DNA of 64,000 nt from Butyrivibrio sp. AE2015 (GCF_000420825.1 NZ_ATVR01000014.1:1-64000); one strand, 5' to 3'; counted from the first letter of the stretch, positions 25,581-35,457 are shown. Program-made: numbers and translations. Notes: generated by a model not told the origin, from the sequence alone.

Positions 25581-27692
25581 TCACTCTTTTACATTGAGAA
25601 TGTTTGGCACCCAGTTTATAAGCTTAAGGCGGCTCGTCTTATCACTGGCAAGCATCCCGATCTGGTAATACCCTGGCTCAAGATCGCCTTTTCTTATTTT
25701 TACCTTATAACCGGTCAGATCCACATTGACCTGATCCTGAAGCCTTATCCTGATATCAGGCCTGTACCAGGTATAAAACGGCACTGTGTAAACCCTTCGG
25801 TCAGCAGGGCCAGCTCCATCCTCGTGCCTCTCCACAAGGCGCAATAAAAGCTGCTTTTCAAAAATAGCATTGTCAGATCCTATAACAAAGCTATAGCCCT
25901 TTAAATAATAGCCTTCATCATTTCCCTCAGCTGTCACGCCATAGAGCCAGTTGTCCAGTGTACCATTGTACTCGCAGCCAATCCTTAAGCACTGATCTTC
26001 CCTTGCACCCTTGATGCCCTTTTCATGGACAGAGATACGGCTGTAAGGGATGTCCTCTACAGGAGTGTAATCCTCCTTGGGAATGATGGCCGAAATAGTC
26101 TCATCCTCAGTAAGATGAGGACTATAAAATGGATCAAAATTGTAAAGATGAGAATGGCGCCTCATAAGGGTATCTCCCTCCCGGCCAAGTCTCTCCATCT
26201 TTTTGGGATCAAGATTATCAATTCCCCTGGTAAGGGACTCATGATGATACAGGAAAATATGATTACAGCAGACATTGTAGTAACCAGCCTCTATCACTGA
26301 ATAACAAAAATCCACATCGTTAAAGGCCACCTTCAGTTCCTCAGGAAAGCCTCCGATATCATTATATTTTTTCCTGCTTATCAAAAGACATGCCGCAGTA
26401 ACACCAATGTTGTTGTGAACGCCTCTGTTGTAGCCAAAATAATGGTTCTTGCCATCGTGCATCTTCTGAAGCTTGTGCACCGGACCACGCCTTACATTGG
26501 CAATTCCGGCGTGCTGTATCAGGTCAGTATCAGGATAGATCAGCTTTGCGCCTACTGCTCCCACATGACCAAGCTGGGCCTGGGAGAGCATCTCACGAAG
26601 CCAGCCCTCTTTTTTAGCCTCAATATCATCATTGAGGAAAAGAAGATATTCACCTGTTGAATTTCTCACACCCTGATTGCACATAGCTGAGAAATTAAAC
26701 TCCTGAAGCTTATAAATGTAATTGATATTGGTAAGCCCGTTCTTTCGCGGAGCGCGGCTGCAGTATACGCCGTACTTAACCCTGTTAGCGGCAGAAGAAC
26801 CGTTATCAATTATCACAATCTCATATTTGATATTCTCATCACCGGTGGTCTCAATAATGGAATTAAGACACTGCTGCAGTATCTCCGGGTGATCCTTTGA
26901 CGGAATGATAATACTGACTGTAGCAGGCTTTAAGAGCATATGCCTTGAATTGTGGAATGACCTTCCGTAAAAGACCTCCTGCTCAGCGCTGCGGTGAAAT
27001 AATACTTCTCTTATATGACCGATTGGAAGCTCCATTCCGGTTCTTTTGGCAAAGGCTCTCTCATGTATTGCAAGCATGCAAAAGAGGACATCTGCTGATA
27101 ATAAAGATGCCTCAAGACCAACCTGTTCCGGTGAATTCTTTTTGTTGGAAACGCCACCAAGCATCCTGACTGCGTTGTCGTATTCTGTAGCTGCAGCATG
27201 CATGGTTTCTGAACGGCAGGCAAAAAAGCTGCCAATATAGAAAGCATTTAAATAAGAGTCCGGAGACCAGTCAGGCTTGAAATAAGGATGGATGTACTTG
27301 CCACCACTTCCTATTTCATCCTCATCTCCGTAAACTACATTGTGCTCAGGATGAGCAATAAAGTACTGCTGAATGACCTCTGACGCCCTTTTTGTAAGCT
27401 TTCCTCTGTTGCTTGCAAAAATGTAGATGGTATTCTCATCGCCCTTAGCATCAGAGACTTCCCAGACCTTGGAATAGGCAATAACCTTAACCTTTGGATC
27501 AGGCTTTTTGTGAGGCACAACTTCCCCTGTCTCCAAAGTCTCCATGATAACAGGCGCATCTGCCTTAACTACAGGCTCTTTTTCTATGGCTTTCTGCCAC
27601 TTGTCATAGGCCGAAGACTTAGCATTAACTGTTTTGTTGTATTTAGTTACACTCCTTTTGATCAGAGCACTCTTTGCCAGGTCTTTAAGCAT
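25581..27692 (-). CDS. Large GT2 glycosyltransferase with degenerate first domain
   Basis: A 703-residue protein. Residues about 60-250 resemble only the later half of the first GT2 domain of the 690-residue relative (VVYGDEDEIG, FKPDWSPDSYLNAFYIGSFF) without its nucleotide-binding start. A complete GT2 domain follows at about 262-510: VSIIIPSKDHPEIL, IVIIDNGSS, LLFLNDDIEA, GGFPEELKVAFNDVDFCYSV. The C-terminal 150 residues are predicted beta-rich (TGYKVKIRKGDLEPGYYQIG) and may bind glycan. It starts 10 nt after the methyltransferase-kinase gene, with a close AAGGGG. Donor unknown. Confidence 0.9.
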   Translation of the reverse strand: MLKDLAKSALIKRSVTKYNKTVNAKSSAYDKWQKAIEKEPVVKADAPVIMETLETGEVVPHKKPDPKVKVIAYSKVWEVSDAKGDENTIYIFASNRGKLTKRASEVIQQYFIAHPEHNVVYGDEDEIGSGGKYIHPYFKPDWSPDSYLNAFYIGSFFACRSETMHAAATEYDNAVRMLGGVSNKKNSPEQVGLEASLLSADVLFCMLAIHERAFAKRTGMELPIGHIREVLFHRSAEQEVFYGRSFHNSRHMLLKPATVSIIIPSKDHPEILQQCLNSIIETTGDENIKYEIVIIDNGSSAANRVKYGVYCSRAPRKNGLTNINYIYKLQEFNFSAMCNQGVRNSTGEYLLFLNDDIEAKKEGWLREMLSQAQLGHVGAVGAKLIYPDTDLIQHAGIANVRRGPVHKLQKMHDGKNHYFGYNRGVHNNIGVTAACLLISRKKYNDIGGFPEELKVAFNDVDFCYSVIEAGYYNVCCNHIFLYHHESLTRGIDNLDPKKMERLGREGDTLMRRHSHLYNFDPFYSPHLTEDETISAIIPKEDYTPVEDIPYSRISVHEKGIKGAREDQCLRIGCEYNGTLDNWLYGVTAEGNDEGYYLKGYSFVIGSDNAIFEKQLLLRLVERHEDGAGPADRRVYTVPFYTWYRPDIRIRLQDQVNVDLTGYKVKIRKGDLEPGYYQIGMLASDKTSRLKLINWVPNILNVKE

Positions 27693-27702
27693 TCCCCTTT
27701 AC

Positions 27703-29862
27703 TTACTCCTCGTCGTCTTTGTAGTACAGCTCTTCACGCTTACTGATTATCTTTTTCCCGATCTTTTTAATGATATTCTCTTTTGGCTTGGCTACTGCCA
27801 CTTCTGGAATGGAGTTTGCGATAGCATCTGCCGCATTCCTTGGGATCAGAGTTGTCAAAAGAGATACCTTCAGATGATTTCTCTCCTGAATACTGAGTTT
27901 GTTGCTTGTAAGGTTAAACTCAATGTTAGGGTCATCACTGTTAAAGACAAAAGAATCATCTGATATCCAGTGTCCATTGACAGGATGTATATCTATATCT
28001 GCTCCGCCCTCTGAAATGGAGGTTCCATTCCAGGAAGCGTCAACGATAGTCACTACGCATGATGCAAAGGCAGGATCAATTCTTACTGTCTTGCAGTTTG
28101 AATCCACCCTGATATCGAGGTTTACAGTATTTTTCTCATCGTACTGCTCCTCAGGGAAGATGGATTCATCCTCTGAATATCCTTCGCCCTCATCAAGATA
28201 TATCTGGATAAGATCCGCAGGTCTTGCCGCATTCTGTGCCCCCAAAGTCACTTCCTTTGGCACAATGACCTTTCGTCCGATTTCCTTCCAGATCTCAACC
28301 ATGGACTTCCTGTTGCCGGTCACATATTTCTGGAAAGCATATTCCTCATCAAGAAGAACCTGGATCTCTTTTTCTGTGATACCGATCTTATTAAATATAG
28401 GCTTTGGATCGAATCTTTCTCTTTTCCTGTCCTCTAGCCTGTAGCAGTAAAGCGCCCTCCACATCTGCTCTTTTGCAGGGATGCACTTACCATAAGTCCA
28501 TTCATAATCTATTATAGTCCAAATAGGGCCATTAACCATAATATTTGAGAAAATAAGGTCATAATCCGATACAGGATAATCCTCTTTATACCTTATTCTG
28601 CGATAATACTCATTTATAAGGGCGTTGAAGCCTTCAATATCATCCTTATCAATGCACTCATCAAGTAGAGATGACAGCGGAACTCCGTTGACAAAAGAGA
28701 AAATGGCACAGCCCTCTTTTTCATCGAGCTGACAGTCATTGATCTCAAGGTCTCCGCCTCTGAACTTCTCAACAAGCCCAAGATATGCATCTCTTATGCC
28801 AAAGACATGCTCTTTTGCAGCCTCTGTAAGAGGATACTTTTTGATTATCTTTCTGCCTGCCCTGTCTATTGCAATATCAGTACGGATCTTGAACTCATCT
28901 ACCCTGTCATTGCTATACTTACTGTATATTGTATCAACTCCCGGTCCCAAAATAACCAGGAAAGAATTGGCAAAATCCTGATACATGCCGTCTTTGATAA
29001 GATCCTCATAGGCATGTTTTTCATTAAAGAGAACCATTCGGTCTCTGTCGAAGTTTCTTACATTATCCTGAAGCTCTCCAAATTTTGGAAGATATGAATC
29101 AGAGTGCAAAAGAGTCATAAGCTTGTAGTCAGGATATGGATAATAGAAATGGTAATCATTCATGCCACATTTTTTGAAAATGTTTATGAGTCCATTTCTG
29201 GTAAAAGTCTTGGCTACGCTGTCAGGTGAATAGCCTTCGATCCCTGTAAAGTAGGTTCCAAGGTGATCCTCTGCGCATCCTGCAAAGTACTTAAGTCCAA
29301 GCCTGTTCTCAATGGCAATGACAAGTCTTCCACCCTTTTTCATGTGTCTTGAGAGCATTCTCAAAAACTTCTCGTAAGGGTTGTCCGTGCCAATATAGCC
29401 CTGACCATATTCAAATACACCGATCAAAAAGATATAGTCAAAATCATTAGGAAGATCTGGCTCAATGTCTCTGAAGTTACCAACATGAATAGTTACGTTG
29501 GAACACTCCTGATTTCTTGTGGCATTGATCTCAGAGCGCCTTCTTGAAAGATCGCAGGCTACAACCTCTCCAGCTTTTGAAGCGAGCATACCTGTGATAG
29601 CGCCGCATCCCGAACCAACTTCCAGGACTTTAGCCTTTGGATCCATTGGAATCCACTCAACAATATTGGCTCTCTGATCAGATAAATGATAAAGGATAGG
29701 CCAGTTTGCCCTCTCCTCGATGATCTTCTGATACTCTTCTTTTTTATGATTTTTAACAATATCAAGAAGGTCATTCTCTATAGCGCCATCGCTATAAAGA
29801 TCAACCCCTGAATAGTGTTTAAAGTTAAGGGTTACTTCCCCGATCTTGATCTCTTCCTGCAT
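27703..29862 (-). CDS. Methyltransferase-kinase-like fusion, WbdD-like glycan chain terminator candidate
   Basis: A 719-residue protein. Residues about 45-230 are a class I SAM methyltransferase (motif I VLEVGSGCGAITG, then VVACDLS and FDYIFLIGVFEYGQ). A middle region carries FYYPYPDYKL. Residues about 320-480 look like a protein-kinase/APH-like fold: a KIIKKYP lysine, a SDYDLIFSNIMV catalytic loop (D, then N) and an IIDYEW metal-binding DxE. A beta-rich C-terminal region (about 580-680) follows. This order recalls WbdD, which caps O9a O-antigen by phosphorylation and methylation. The ABC exporter with extended ATPase next door strengthens this. The ATG at 29862 has GAGGAA; 29889 is less likely. 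Confidence 0.75.
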   Translation of the reverse strand: MQEEIKIGEVTLNFKHYSGVDLYSDGAIENDLLDIVKNHKKEEYQKIIEERANWPILYHLSDQRANIVEWIPMDPKAKVLEVGSGCGAITGMLASKAGEVVACDLSRRRSEINATRNQECSNVTIHVGNFRDIEPDLPNDFDYIFLIGVFEYGQGYIGTDNPYEKFLRMLSRHMKKGGRLVIAIENRLGLKYFAGCAEDHLGTYFTGIEGYSPDSVAKTFTRNGLINIFKKCGMNDYHFYYPYPDYKLMTLLHSDSYLPKFGELQDNVRNFDRDRMVLFNEKHAYEDLIKDGMYQDFANSFLVILGPGVDTIYSKYSNDRVDEFKIRTDIAIDRAGRKIIKKYPLTEAAKEHVFGIRDAYLGLVEKFRGGDLEINDCQLDEKEGCAIFSFVNGVPLSSLLDECIDKDDIEGFNALINEYYRRIRYKEDYPVSDYDLIFSNIMVNGPIWTIIDYEWTYGKCIPAKEQMWRALYCYRLEDRKRERFDPKPIFNKIGITEKEIQVLLDEEYAFQKYVTGNRKSMVEIWKEIGRKVIVPKEVTLGAQNAARPADLIQIYLDEGEGYSEDESIFPEEQYDEKNTVNLDIRVDSNCKTVRIDPAFASCVVTIVDASWNGTSISEGGADIDIHPVNGHWISDDSFVFNSDDPNIEFNLTSNKLSIQERNHLKVSLLTTLIPRNAADAIANSIPEVAVAKPKENIIKKIGKKIISKREELYYKDDEE

Positions 29863-29966
29863 GCTCGTTCCTCGCAAGTGTCTTATCATTTCATCTCTGC
29901 CATTTTAGAGATAATATGCCTGCACTTGTTTCATGTTTTTTCGCCCATCTGCACATTATTGGGCAA

Positions 29967-31313
29967 TTAGTCCTTAGCATCACTGACTTTACATATACTG
30001 TTCATGTCGTAATAGCCGACAGTATTTTTGTCGGAAACAACTGAAACACTAAGTACATCGTAAAGCCTGTGATAAACTGTAAAGTCATTCTGTTCAAAAC
30101 CTGTTACTCCAAAGCTGAGCAGATAATCTCCTCCCTGAAGTGACATGTTCTGAGTAAATGTAATATCCTTAACATCTCCTGCTTTTACAGGTTCCAAAAA
30201 GGCCTTCTCAACCATGGAATTGGTACCTGTTATCTCAATGCCCATAACGTTTTTAAAGGTCATTGCAAAGATAGGAGCTGACACATTTCTGTTAAACTTA
30301 ACTCTCATGTGAACAGTAAAATCTGTTCCCTTGATAATGGAGTTTGTGCGAACATCCTTGTTATCAGTGATGTAATACTCAGTGATAACTGCTGCGCCGT
30401 CGCCGTACTCAAGCGCCTCAACATCTGAAACACTTTCCTGATCTTTAGAATCTTCTTTTGGCTTTTTATCATCGCCCTTGATCTTGGCGTCAGCTCTTTT
30501 GTCTGCTGTGGCAGCGGCTTCCCTGATGGACTCATCATCAAGAAGATTTTCCACATCACTACTTGGAAGCGGATACTGCCCTACCAGAACCTGCTTGTAG
30601 ATGTCTATCATCTTCTTGGGAGTTCCCTCTCCAAGCAGAACACCCTGATTTAAAAGAACCGCTCTGTCACAATACTTGCTGATACTTGAAAGATCATGTG
30701 ATACAAAAAGAATTGTCTTTCCCTTCTTTTTGAACTCCTCAAACTTGTGATAGCACTTGGCCTGGAAGAATACGTCACCTACTGACAAAGCCTCATCGAC
30801 AATAAGTATCTCCGGATCAATATTTATGGCAACTGCAAAAGCAAGACGCACAAACATACCGCTTGAATAGGTCTTCACAGGCTGATACACATAGTCGCCT
30901 ATATCAGCAAATTCAAGGATAGCATCCATCCTCTTTTCAATCTCTTCCTCAGAAAAACCGATCATCATACCATTAAGGTAAATATTGTCGATTCCGTTGT
31001 ACTCCATGTTAAAGCCTGCTCCCAGCTCCAAAAGAGCTGAAATATGGCCGTCTACATTGACTTCTCCCTCTGTTGGAGAAAGAACTCCTGTAATTATCTT
31101 AAGGATAGTGGACTTTCCTGAGCCGTTAGTTCCAATAATTCCAACAGTTTCGCCTTTTTTGACAGAAAGGCTTACATTGTTTAAAGCCTTGTGCTCCTTA
31201 AACTTGCCTTTTTTAGCAAGTCCAAGAGAATCCTTAAGTCTGTCCATAGGCTTATCATAGAGCTTATATATTTTAGTCAGATTTTTGACTTCAATAGCAA
31301 TGTCTTTATCCAT
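29967..31313 (-). CDS. Polysaccharide ABC exporter ATPase with C-terminal substrate-binding domain (Wzt/TagH type)
   Basis: A 448-residue ATPase. The N-terminal 245 residues form the ABC domain: Walker A GTNGSGKST, Q-loop region ELGAGFNMEYNG, signature YSSGMFVRLAFA, Walker B ILIVDEALSVGD, and the switch His in FVSHD. A charged linker (about 265-305) leads to a beta-rich C-terminal domain (about 305-448) with FAMTFKNVMGIEITG, which matches the Wzt C-terminal carbohydrate-binding domain. In E. coli O8/O9a this domain recognises the capped chain end before export. It pairs with the permease 12 nt upstream and precedes the terminator-like enzyme. Confidence 0.93.
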   Translation of the reverse strand: MDKDIAIEVKNLTKIYKLYDKPMDRLKDSLGLAKKGKFKEHKALNNVSLSVKKGETVGIIGTNGSGKSTILKIITGVLSPTEGEVNVDGHISALLELGAGFNMEYNGIDNIYLNGMMIGFSEEEIEKRMDAILEFADIGDYVYQPVKTYSSGMFVRLAFAVAINIDPEILIVDEALSVGDVFFQAKCYHKFEEFKKKGKTILFVSHDLSSISKYCDRAVLLNQGVLLGEGTPKKMIDIYKQVLVGQYPLPSSDVENLLDDESIREAAATADKRADAKIKGDDKKPKEDSKDQESVSDVEALEYGDGAAVITEYYITDNKDVRTNSIIKGTDFTVHMRVKFNRNVSAPIFAMTFKNVMGIEITGTNSMVEKAFLEPVKAGDVKDITFTQNMSLQGGDYLLSFGVTGFEQNDFTVYHRLYDVLSVSVVSDKNTVGYYDMNSICKVSDAKD

Positions 31314-31325
31314 ACAAATCTCCGA

Positions 31326-32327
31326 TTATAGAACGTCCGCAAAATGCGGTTTAGATCTTTTAAATATGAGGGACCCGATGCAGAATACTGTAACTACAAA
31401 GATCCAGAAATATGTTGATGAATAGAAATGCTCAAAAAACCATGTATCACCGTAAATTGTATTTCTATAGCCCTCAACAATGTATGTCATAGGATTAAGT
31501 TTAAAGATCCACTTGTATTTGTCAGGTATGATCTCAATATTCCAGAGAATAGGTGTAGCCCACTGGAAGAGCTGAAGTCCTATGTTGATTATCTGCAAAA
31601 GGTCTCTAAAGAACACCACGATCGCACAAGTTGCATAGCTTATGGATAAAACCAGAATAAATTCGCAGCCCACATAATATATGAGCTGTAGCCAGTAAAT
31701 GCTTGGATAATAGCCATATACACATGCAATGAATAAGAGCACACAAATAAAGAACACATGGATAAACATAGCTGCAATTATCTTGATGATAGGAAGGATA
31801 CTGATTTTAAAAAGCACCTTTTTTACAAGATAGTTGTACTCAAGAAGGGATGTCGTTCCATTTGTAAGAGCTTCTGAGAAAAAGAACCATGGCACAAGGC
31901 CGGCAGTCAAAAACAATACATAAGGAACTTCAACACCGTCAGATACAGCCTGTGCTCTTGACTGGAAAACCCTGTCAAAAACAATGTAGTACATAACTAC
32001 CGTTACTACAGGCTGAGCAAGAGCCCATACTATACCCATATAGGATCCTGCATATCTTTTCTTAAAGTCATTAATTGATAATCTCTTTATGAGCTTTCTT
32101 GAATTGTAAAGTTCAACAGGCAAAACAAGAAGTCTGTCATACCAAAAGAAGACCAGAACACAGCTGACACCTATCAAGATACAACCACATATCTTTTTAA
32201 GCATCTCTGTGTGCGGGTCTGCAAGAGTGTTTGTGTGAAAAATAACTAAGAGCGCCAGTGAAAGCGCCAGTACGTAGAAAATCCCCAAGCCTGCGCGCTT
32301 GGGAAGTTTCTTAAGTCCCCTGATCAA
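31326..32327 (-). CDS. Polysaccharide ABC exporter permease (Wzm/TagG type)
   Basis: A 333-residue ABC-2 permease. After two extra N-terminal hydrophobic segments (about 12-30 and 44-62) comes the usual six-helix domain beginning INDFKKRYAGSYMGIVWALAQPV, with the amphipathic FLTAGLVPWFFFSEAL and the late WNIEIIPDKYKWIFKLNPMT segment characteristic of this family. Usual length is about 260-270, so the N-terminal helical pair is an addition. It overlaps rfbC by 4 nt and pairs with the ATPase downstream. It exports a finished undecaprenyl-PP-linked glycan across the membrane. Confidence 0.93.
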   Translation of the reverse strand: MIRGLKKLPKRAGLGIFYVLALSLALLVIFHTNTLADPHTEMLKKICGCILIGVSCVLVFFWYDRLLVLPVELYNSRKLIKRLSINDFKKRYAGSYMGIVWALAQPVVTVVMYYIVFDRVFQSRAQAVSDGVEVPYVLFLTAGLVPWFFFSEALTNGTTSLLEYNYLVKKVLFKISILPIIKIIAAMFIHVFFICVLLFIACVYGYYPSIYWLQLIYYVGCEFILVLSISYATCAIVVFFRDLLQIINIGLQLFQWATPILWNIEIIPDKYKWIFKLNPMTYIVEGYRNTIYGDTWFFEHFYSSTYFWIFVVTVFCIGSLIFKRSKPHFADVL

Positions 32328-32869
32328 TACTCTTTAATTCCTTTCCACTTTGTATCCTTGTCTGAAAGGTCAATTTCTACTCCCTCAAGAAGTGGCCATT
32401 CTACTCCGATATCAGGATCATTCCAGATAAGGCCGCCCTCGTCGTTTGGATGATAGAAATCAGAACATTTATAAGCAAACTCTGCATAATCGGATAATAC
32501 GTAGAATCCATGAGCAAATCCCTTAGGAATAAAGAACTGCTTCTTGTTTTCTGCTGAAAGTCTTACGCCAAACCACTTTCCGAAAGTCTTTGAATCTCTT
32601 CTGAGGTCAACTGCAACATCGAATACCTCACCGTTGATGCATCTTACAAGCTTATCCTGTGGGAATTCCTTCTGGAAATGAAGTCCTCTTAATACTCCCT
32701 TGTGGCTTGCTGACTGGTTGTCCTGAACGAACTCTACATCAATTCCAGCCTCAACAAAATCATTTTTATTGTAAGTCTCAACAAAATAGCCTCTAGAATC
32801 TCCAAAAACTGTAGGTGTTATAACCTTAAGTCCTTCGATCTCACATGTTTCTACTGTTATCTTACCCAT
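32324..32869 (-). CDS. rfbC: dTDP-4-dehydrorhamnose 3,5-epimerase
   Basis: Third enzyme of dTDP-L-rhamnose synthesis (RmlC). The 181-residue cupin has FGDSRGYFVETYNKNDF, DNQSASHKGVLRGLHFQ with the catalytic His, VDLRRDSKTFGKWFGV, FIPKGFAHGFYVLSD, and YKCSDFYHPNDEGGLIWNDP. Length is normal. It lies in one direction with rfbA and rfbB upstream but is separated by a small membrane protein gene and a 100-nt spacer. Its product feeds RmlD, which is not in this window. Confidence 0.96.
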   Translation of the reverse strand: MGKITVETCEIEGLKVITPTVFGDSRGYFVETYNKNDFVEAGIDVEFVQDNQSASHKGVLRGLHFQKEFPQDKLVRCINGEVFDVAVDLRRDSKTFGKWFGVRLSAENKKQFFIPKGFAHGFYVLSDYAEFAYKCSDFYHPNDEGGLIWNDPDIGVEWPLLEGVEIDLSDKDTKWKGIKEY

Positions 32870-32969
32870 TTTAAAACTATCTCCATTTTATAAATTTGTT
32901 CTTATAAATAATTTTATTCTTATATCCTAAACTGCTGCTTGCAGTCAGATTAATTTCTTTTTACAAAAA

Positions 32970-33488
32970 TCAGTTGCCGGGTACAGTTCCAACAGCAGTT
33001 CCCGGTGCCTGCCCTGCAGGAGGCGGAGTTTGTGGCATCTGGCCATTATACTGAAAAAGACTGCTATCAAGTGTGGCCGGATCAACGCCCTGTCCGTTTG
33101 GATTAAGGAGTTCTCCCACAACAGCCATTCCTGTACCTGACTGTTCATCTGAGTTTCCAGAGCTTGACGCCGATGAACTTTCCGAAGAATCCTCAGACGA
33201 AGAAACTTTTTTTATGACAACAGCAGAAGAAATCTTCTCTGTCTCATCAAAAAAGTCAGGATCTGCCAAAAAGCCGTCCAGGTCATTGCCAATCTGCAGG
33301 CCATACTCAGATAAATCCCCGCTGTAATAGGAGGCAGCCACTTCAGAAGTATTCTCTTCCGATGTAGTCTGTCCCCATCCAAAAAGTGCATTTATTTTTT
33401 CAGTGTTGGCAGCATACACTATAACAAGCACAAGGAAAATAGCGCTTAATATAGTGAGTATCGCCATTCTAAACACTCTTTTATCCAT
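32970..33488 (-). CDS. Small membrane-anchored protein, unknown function
   Basis: A 172-residue protein with one N-terminal transmembrane helix (about 7-26), a short conserved-looking stretch (YYSGDLSEYGLQIGNDLDGFL), a Ser-rich linker (about 98-118) and a Pro/Gln/Gly-rich C-terminus. The composition suggests an extracytoplasmic, partly disordered protein. It starts 2 nt after the rfbA stop, so it is translated with the rml genes. I do not recognise a family; a role tied to the exporter or polymer is only suggested by position. Confidence 0.7.
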   Translation of the reverse strand: MDKRVFRMAILTILSAIFLVLVIVYAANTEKINALFGWGQTTSEENTSEVAASYYSGDLSEYGLQIGNDLDGFLADPDFFDETEKISSAVVIKKVSSSEDSSESSSASSSGNSDEQSGTGMAVVGELLNPNGQGVDPATLDSSLFQYNGQMPQTPPPAGQAPGTAVGTVPGN

Positions 33489-33490
33489 AC

Positions 33491-34360
33491 TTACAGCCCT
33501 TCAGCTACCTCTTTAAGGTATTTGCCGTAATCTGTTTTCATTAAAGGCTCAGCAAGTTTAAGAAGCTGCTCCTTGTCGATGAAGCCTCTCTTATAAGCAA
33601 TCTCCTCGATACAGGAAATGTAAAGTCCCTGTCTCTTCTGGAAAGCACAAACGAAATCTGATGCATCAAGAAGTGAATCGTGGTTTCCAGTATCAAGCCA
33701 TGCAAAGCCTCTGCCCATAGTCTCAACTCTGAGCTCGCCTCTTCTTAAGTACTCATTGTTGATACTTGTGATCTCAATCTCACCTCTTGCTGATGGCTTA
33801 ACATTTGCTGCTATATCAACTACCTGGTTGTCATAGAAATAAAGACCAGGTACAGCGTAATTGCTCTTTGGATGCTCAGGCTTTTCTTCAATGCTGATAG
33901 CCTTTCCGTTTTCATCAAATTCTACAACGCCGTAAGCTCTTGGATCTCTTACATAATAACCAAAGATAGTTGCGCCCTTATCTCTTGATGCAACTTCTCT
34001 AAGAAGCTTTGAAAAGCTCTGGCCGTAGAAAATATTATCTCCAAGAACAAGTGCTACTGAATCGCTTCCGATAAACTTGGCACCGATGATAAATGCATCA
34101 GCAAGTCCTCTTGGCTGTTCCTGAACTGCATACTCAAAATGCATTCCAAGCTGTGATCCATCGCCGAAAAGCTCTTCAAACATAGGAAGATCTCTTGGAG
34201 TTGAAATAATGAGAACCTCTCTAATGCCTGCAAGCATAAGTGTTGAAAGTGGGTAGTAGATCATTGGCTTGTCATATACAGGCATCATCTGCTTAGACAT
34301 TGCACGTGTAAGTGGATAAAGCCTTGTTCCTGATCCACCGGCTAAAATTATACCTTTCAT
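33491..34360 (-). CDS. rfbA: Glucose-1-phosphate thymidylyltransferase
   Basis: First enzyme of dTDP-L-rhamnose synthesis (RmlA), joining dTTP and glucose-1-phosphate. The 289-residue protein has [20 protein letters not shown] (nucleotide-binding loop), [28 protein letters not shown] with the metal-binding Asp, [37 protein letters not shown], and [13 protein letters not shown]. Length and motifs are normal. It lies 11 nt after rfbB and 2 nt before a small membrane protein gene. Confidence 0.97.
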   Translation of the reverse strand: MKGIILAGGSGTRLYPLTRAMSKQMMPVYDKPMIYYPLSTLMLAGIREVLIISTPRDLPMFEELFGDGSQLGMHFEYAVQEQPRGLADAFIIGAKFIGSDSVALVLGDNIFYGQSFSKLLREVASRDKGATIFGYYVRDPRAYGVVEFDENGKAISIEEKPEHPKSNYAVPGLYFYDNQVVDIAANVKPSARGEIEITSINNEYLRRGELRVETMGRGFAWLDTGNHDSLLDASDFVCAFQKRQGLYISCIEEIAYKRGFIDKEQLLKLAEPLMKTDYGKYLKEVAEGL

Positions 34361-34371
34361 CTCAGTTCTCC

Positions 34372-35457
34372 TTACTTGTTTTTATACATCTTTTCATAGT
34401 ACTTTTCATAATCACCGGATGTTACGTTAGCCATCCAGTCCATGTGCTCGAAGTACCACTTTATTGTCTTACGGATGCCTTCTTTAAACATTGTTTCAGG
34501 CTCCCAGCCGATTTCTGACTTGATCTTGTCAGGAGCGATAGCGTAACGTCTATCATGTCCCTTACGATCTTCTACATATTTGATAAGATCATAGGAAAGT
34601 TTAGCCTTTCTTGGATCTGAATCATCAAGTTCATCCTTAAGAACATCAATAATAGTCTTAACGATCTCGATGTTCTGTTTCTCGTTGTGTCCACCAACGT
34701 TGTATGTCTCGAAGAGACGGCCTTTTTCCTGAACCATGTCGATTGCCTTAGCGTGATCCTCAACATAGAGCCAGTCACGAACGTTCTTACCATCGCCGTA
34801 TACAGGAAGTGTCTTGCCTGCAAGAGCGTTGTTGATAATAAGTGGAATAAGCTTTTCTGGGAACTGGTAAGGTCCGTAGTTATTGGAGCAGTTTGTGATG
34901 TTTGCAGGGAACTTATATGTATCCATATAAGCCTTTACAAGCATATCTGAACTTGCCTTACTTGCTGAGTATGGGCTGTGTGGTGAATATGGTGTTGTCT
35001 CATAGAAGAAAGCTGTTGGGTCATCATCAAGTGAACCGTAAACTTCATCTGTTGAAACGTGAAGGAACTTCTTGCCCTCCTTGAATGTTCCGTCAGGAAG
35101 CTCCCAAGCCTTCTTGGCTGCGTTAAGCATTGTAGCTGTTCCCAAAACGTTTGTCTGAACAAAGATTTCAGGGTTTACGATCGATCTGTCAACGTGGCTC
35201 TCAGCTGCGAAATGAACAACTCTGTCGATGTCATTCTCTTCAAAGATCTTGTTAATAGCATCTCTGTCGCAGATATCAGCCTTTACAAATGTGTAGTTAT
35301 CTCTGTTCTCAATGTCCTTGAGGTTTTCAAGGTTTCCTGCATATGTAAGAGCATCAACGTTAATGATCCTGATCTCATTATCATACTTTTTGAACATGTA
35401 GTGAATGTAGTTAGAACCGATGAATCCGGCACCACCTGTTACTAAATAGGTTCTCAT
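34372..35457 (-). CDS. rfbB: dTDP-glucose 4,6-dehydratase
   Basis: Second enzyme of dTDP-L-rhamnose synthesis (RmlB). The 361-residue SDR protein has the NAD-binding [28 protein letters not shown], the active-site [11 protein letters not shown] with Thr-Asp-Glu, [18 protein letters not shown] with the YxxxK pair, [19 protein letters not shown] and [14 protein letters not shown]. It is the first gene of the rml-exporter transcript: an extended -10 promoter and a hairpin repeat (copy B) lie directly upstream, and GAGGAAAAATAA precedes the ATG. Confidence 0.97.
   Translation of the reverse strand: MRTYLVTGGAGFIGSNYIHYMFKKYDNEIRIINVDALTYAGNLENLKDIENRDNYTFVKADICDRDAINKIFEENDIDRVVHFAAESHVDRSIVNPEIFVQTNVLGTATMLNAAKKAWELPDGTFKEGKKFLHVSTDEVYGSLDDDPTAFFYETTPYSPHSPYSASKASSDMLVKAYMDTYKFPANITNCSNNYGPYQFPEKLIPLIINNALAGKTLPVYGDGKNVRDWLYVEDHAKAIDMVQEKGRLFETYNVGGHNEKQNIEIVKTIIDVLKDELDDSDPRKAKLSYDLIKYVEDRKGHDRRYAIAPDKIKSEIGWEPETMFKEGIRKTIKWYFEHMDWMANVTSGDYEKYYEKMYKNK

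Noticed and set aside
29863-29966. Possible terminator between the exporter ATPase and the methyltransferase-kinase gene
   Set aside because: The short GCCCA/TGGGC hairpin is followed by A residues on the minus strand, not T, and the genes appear to be one operon.
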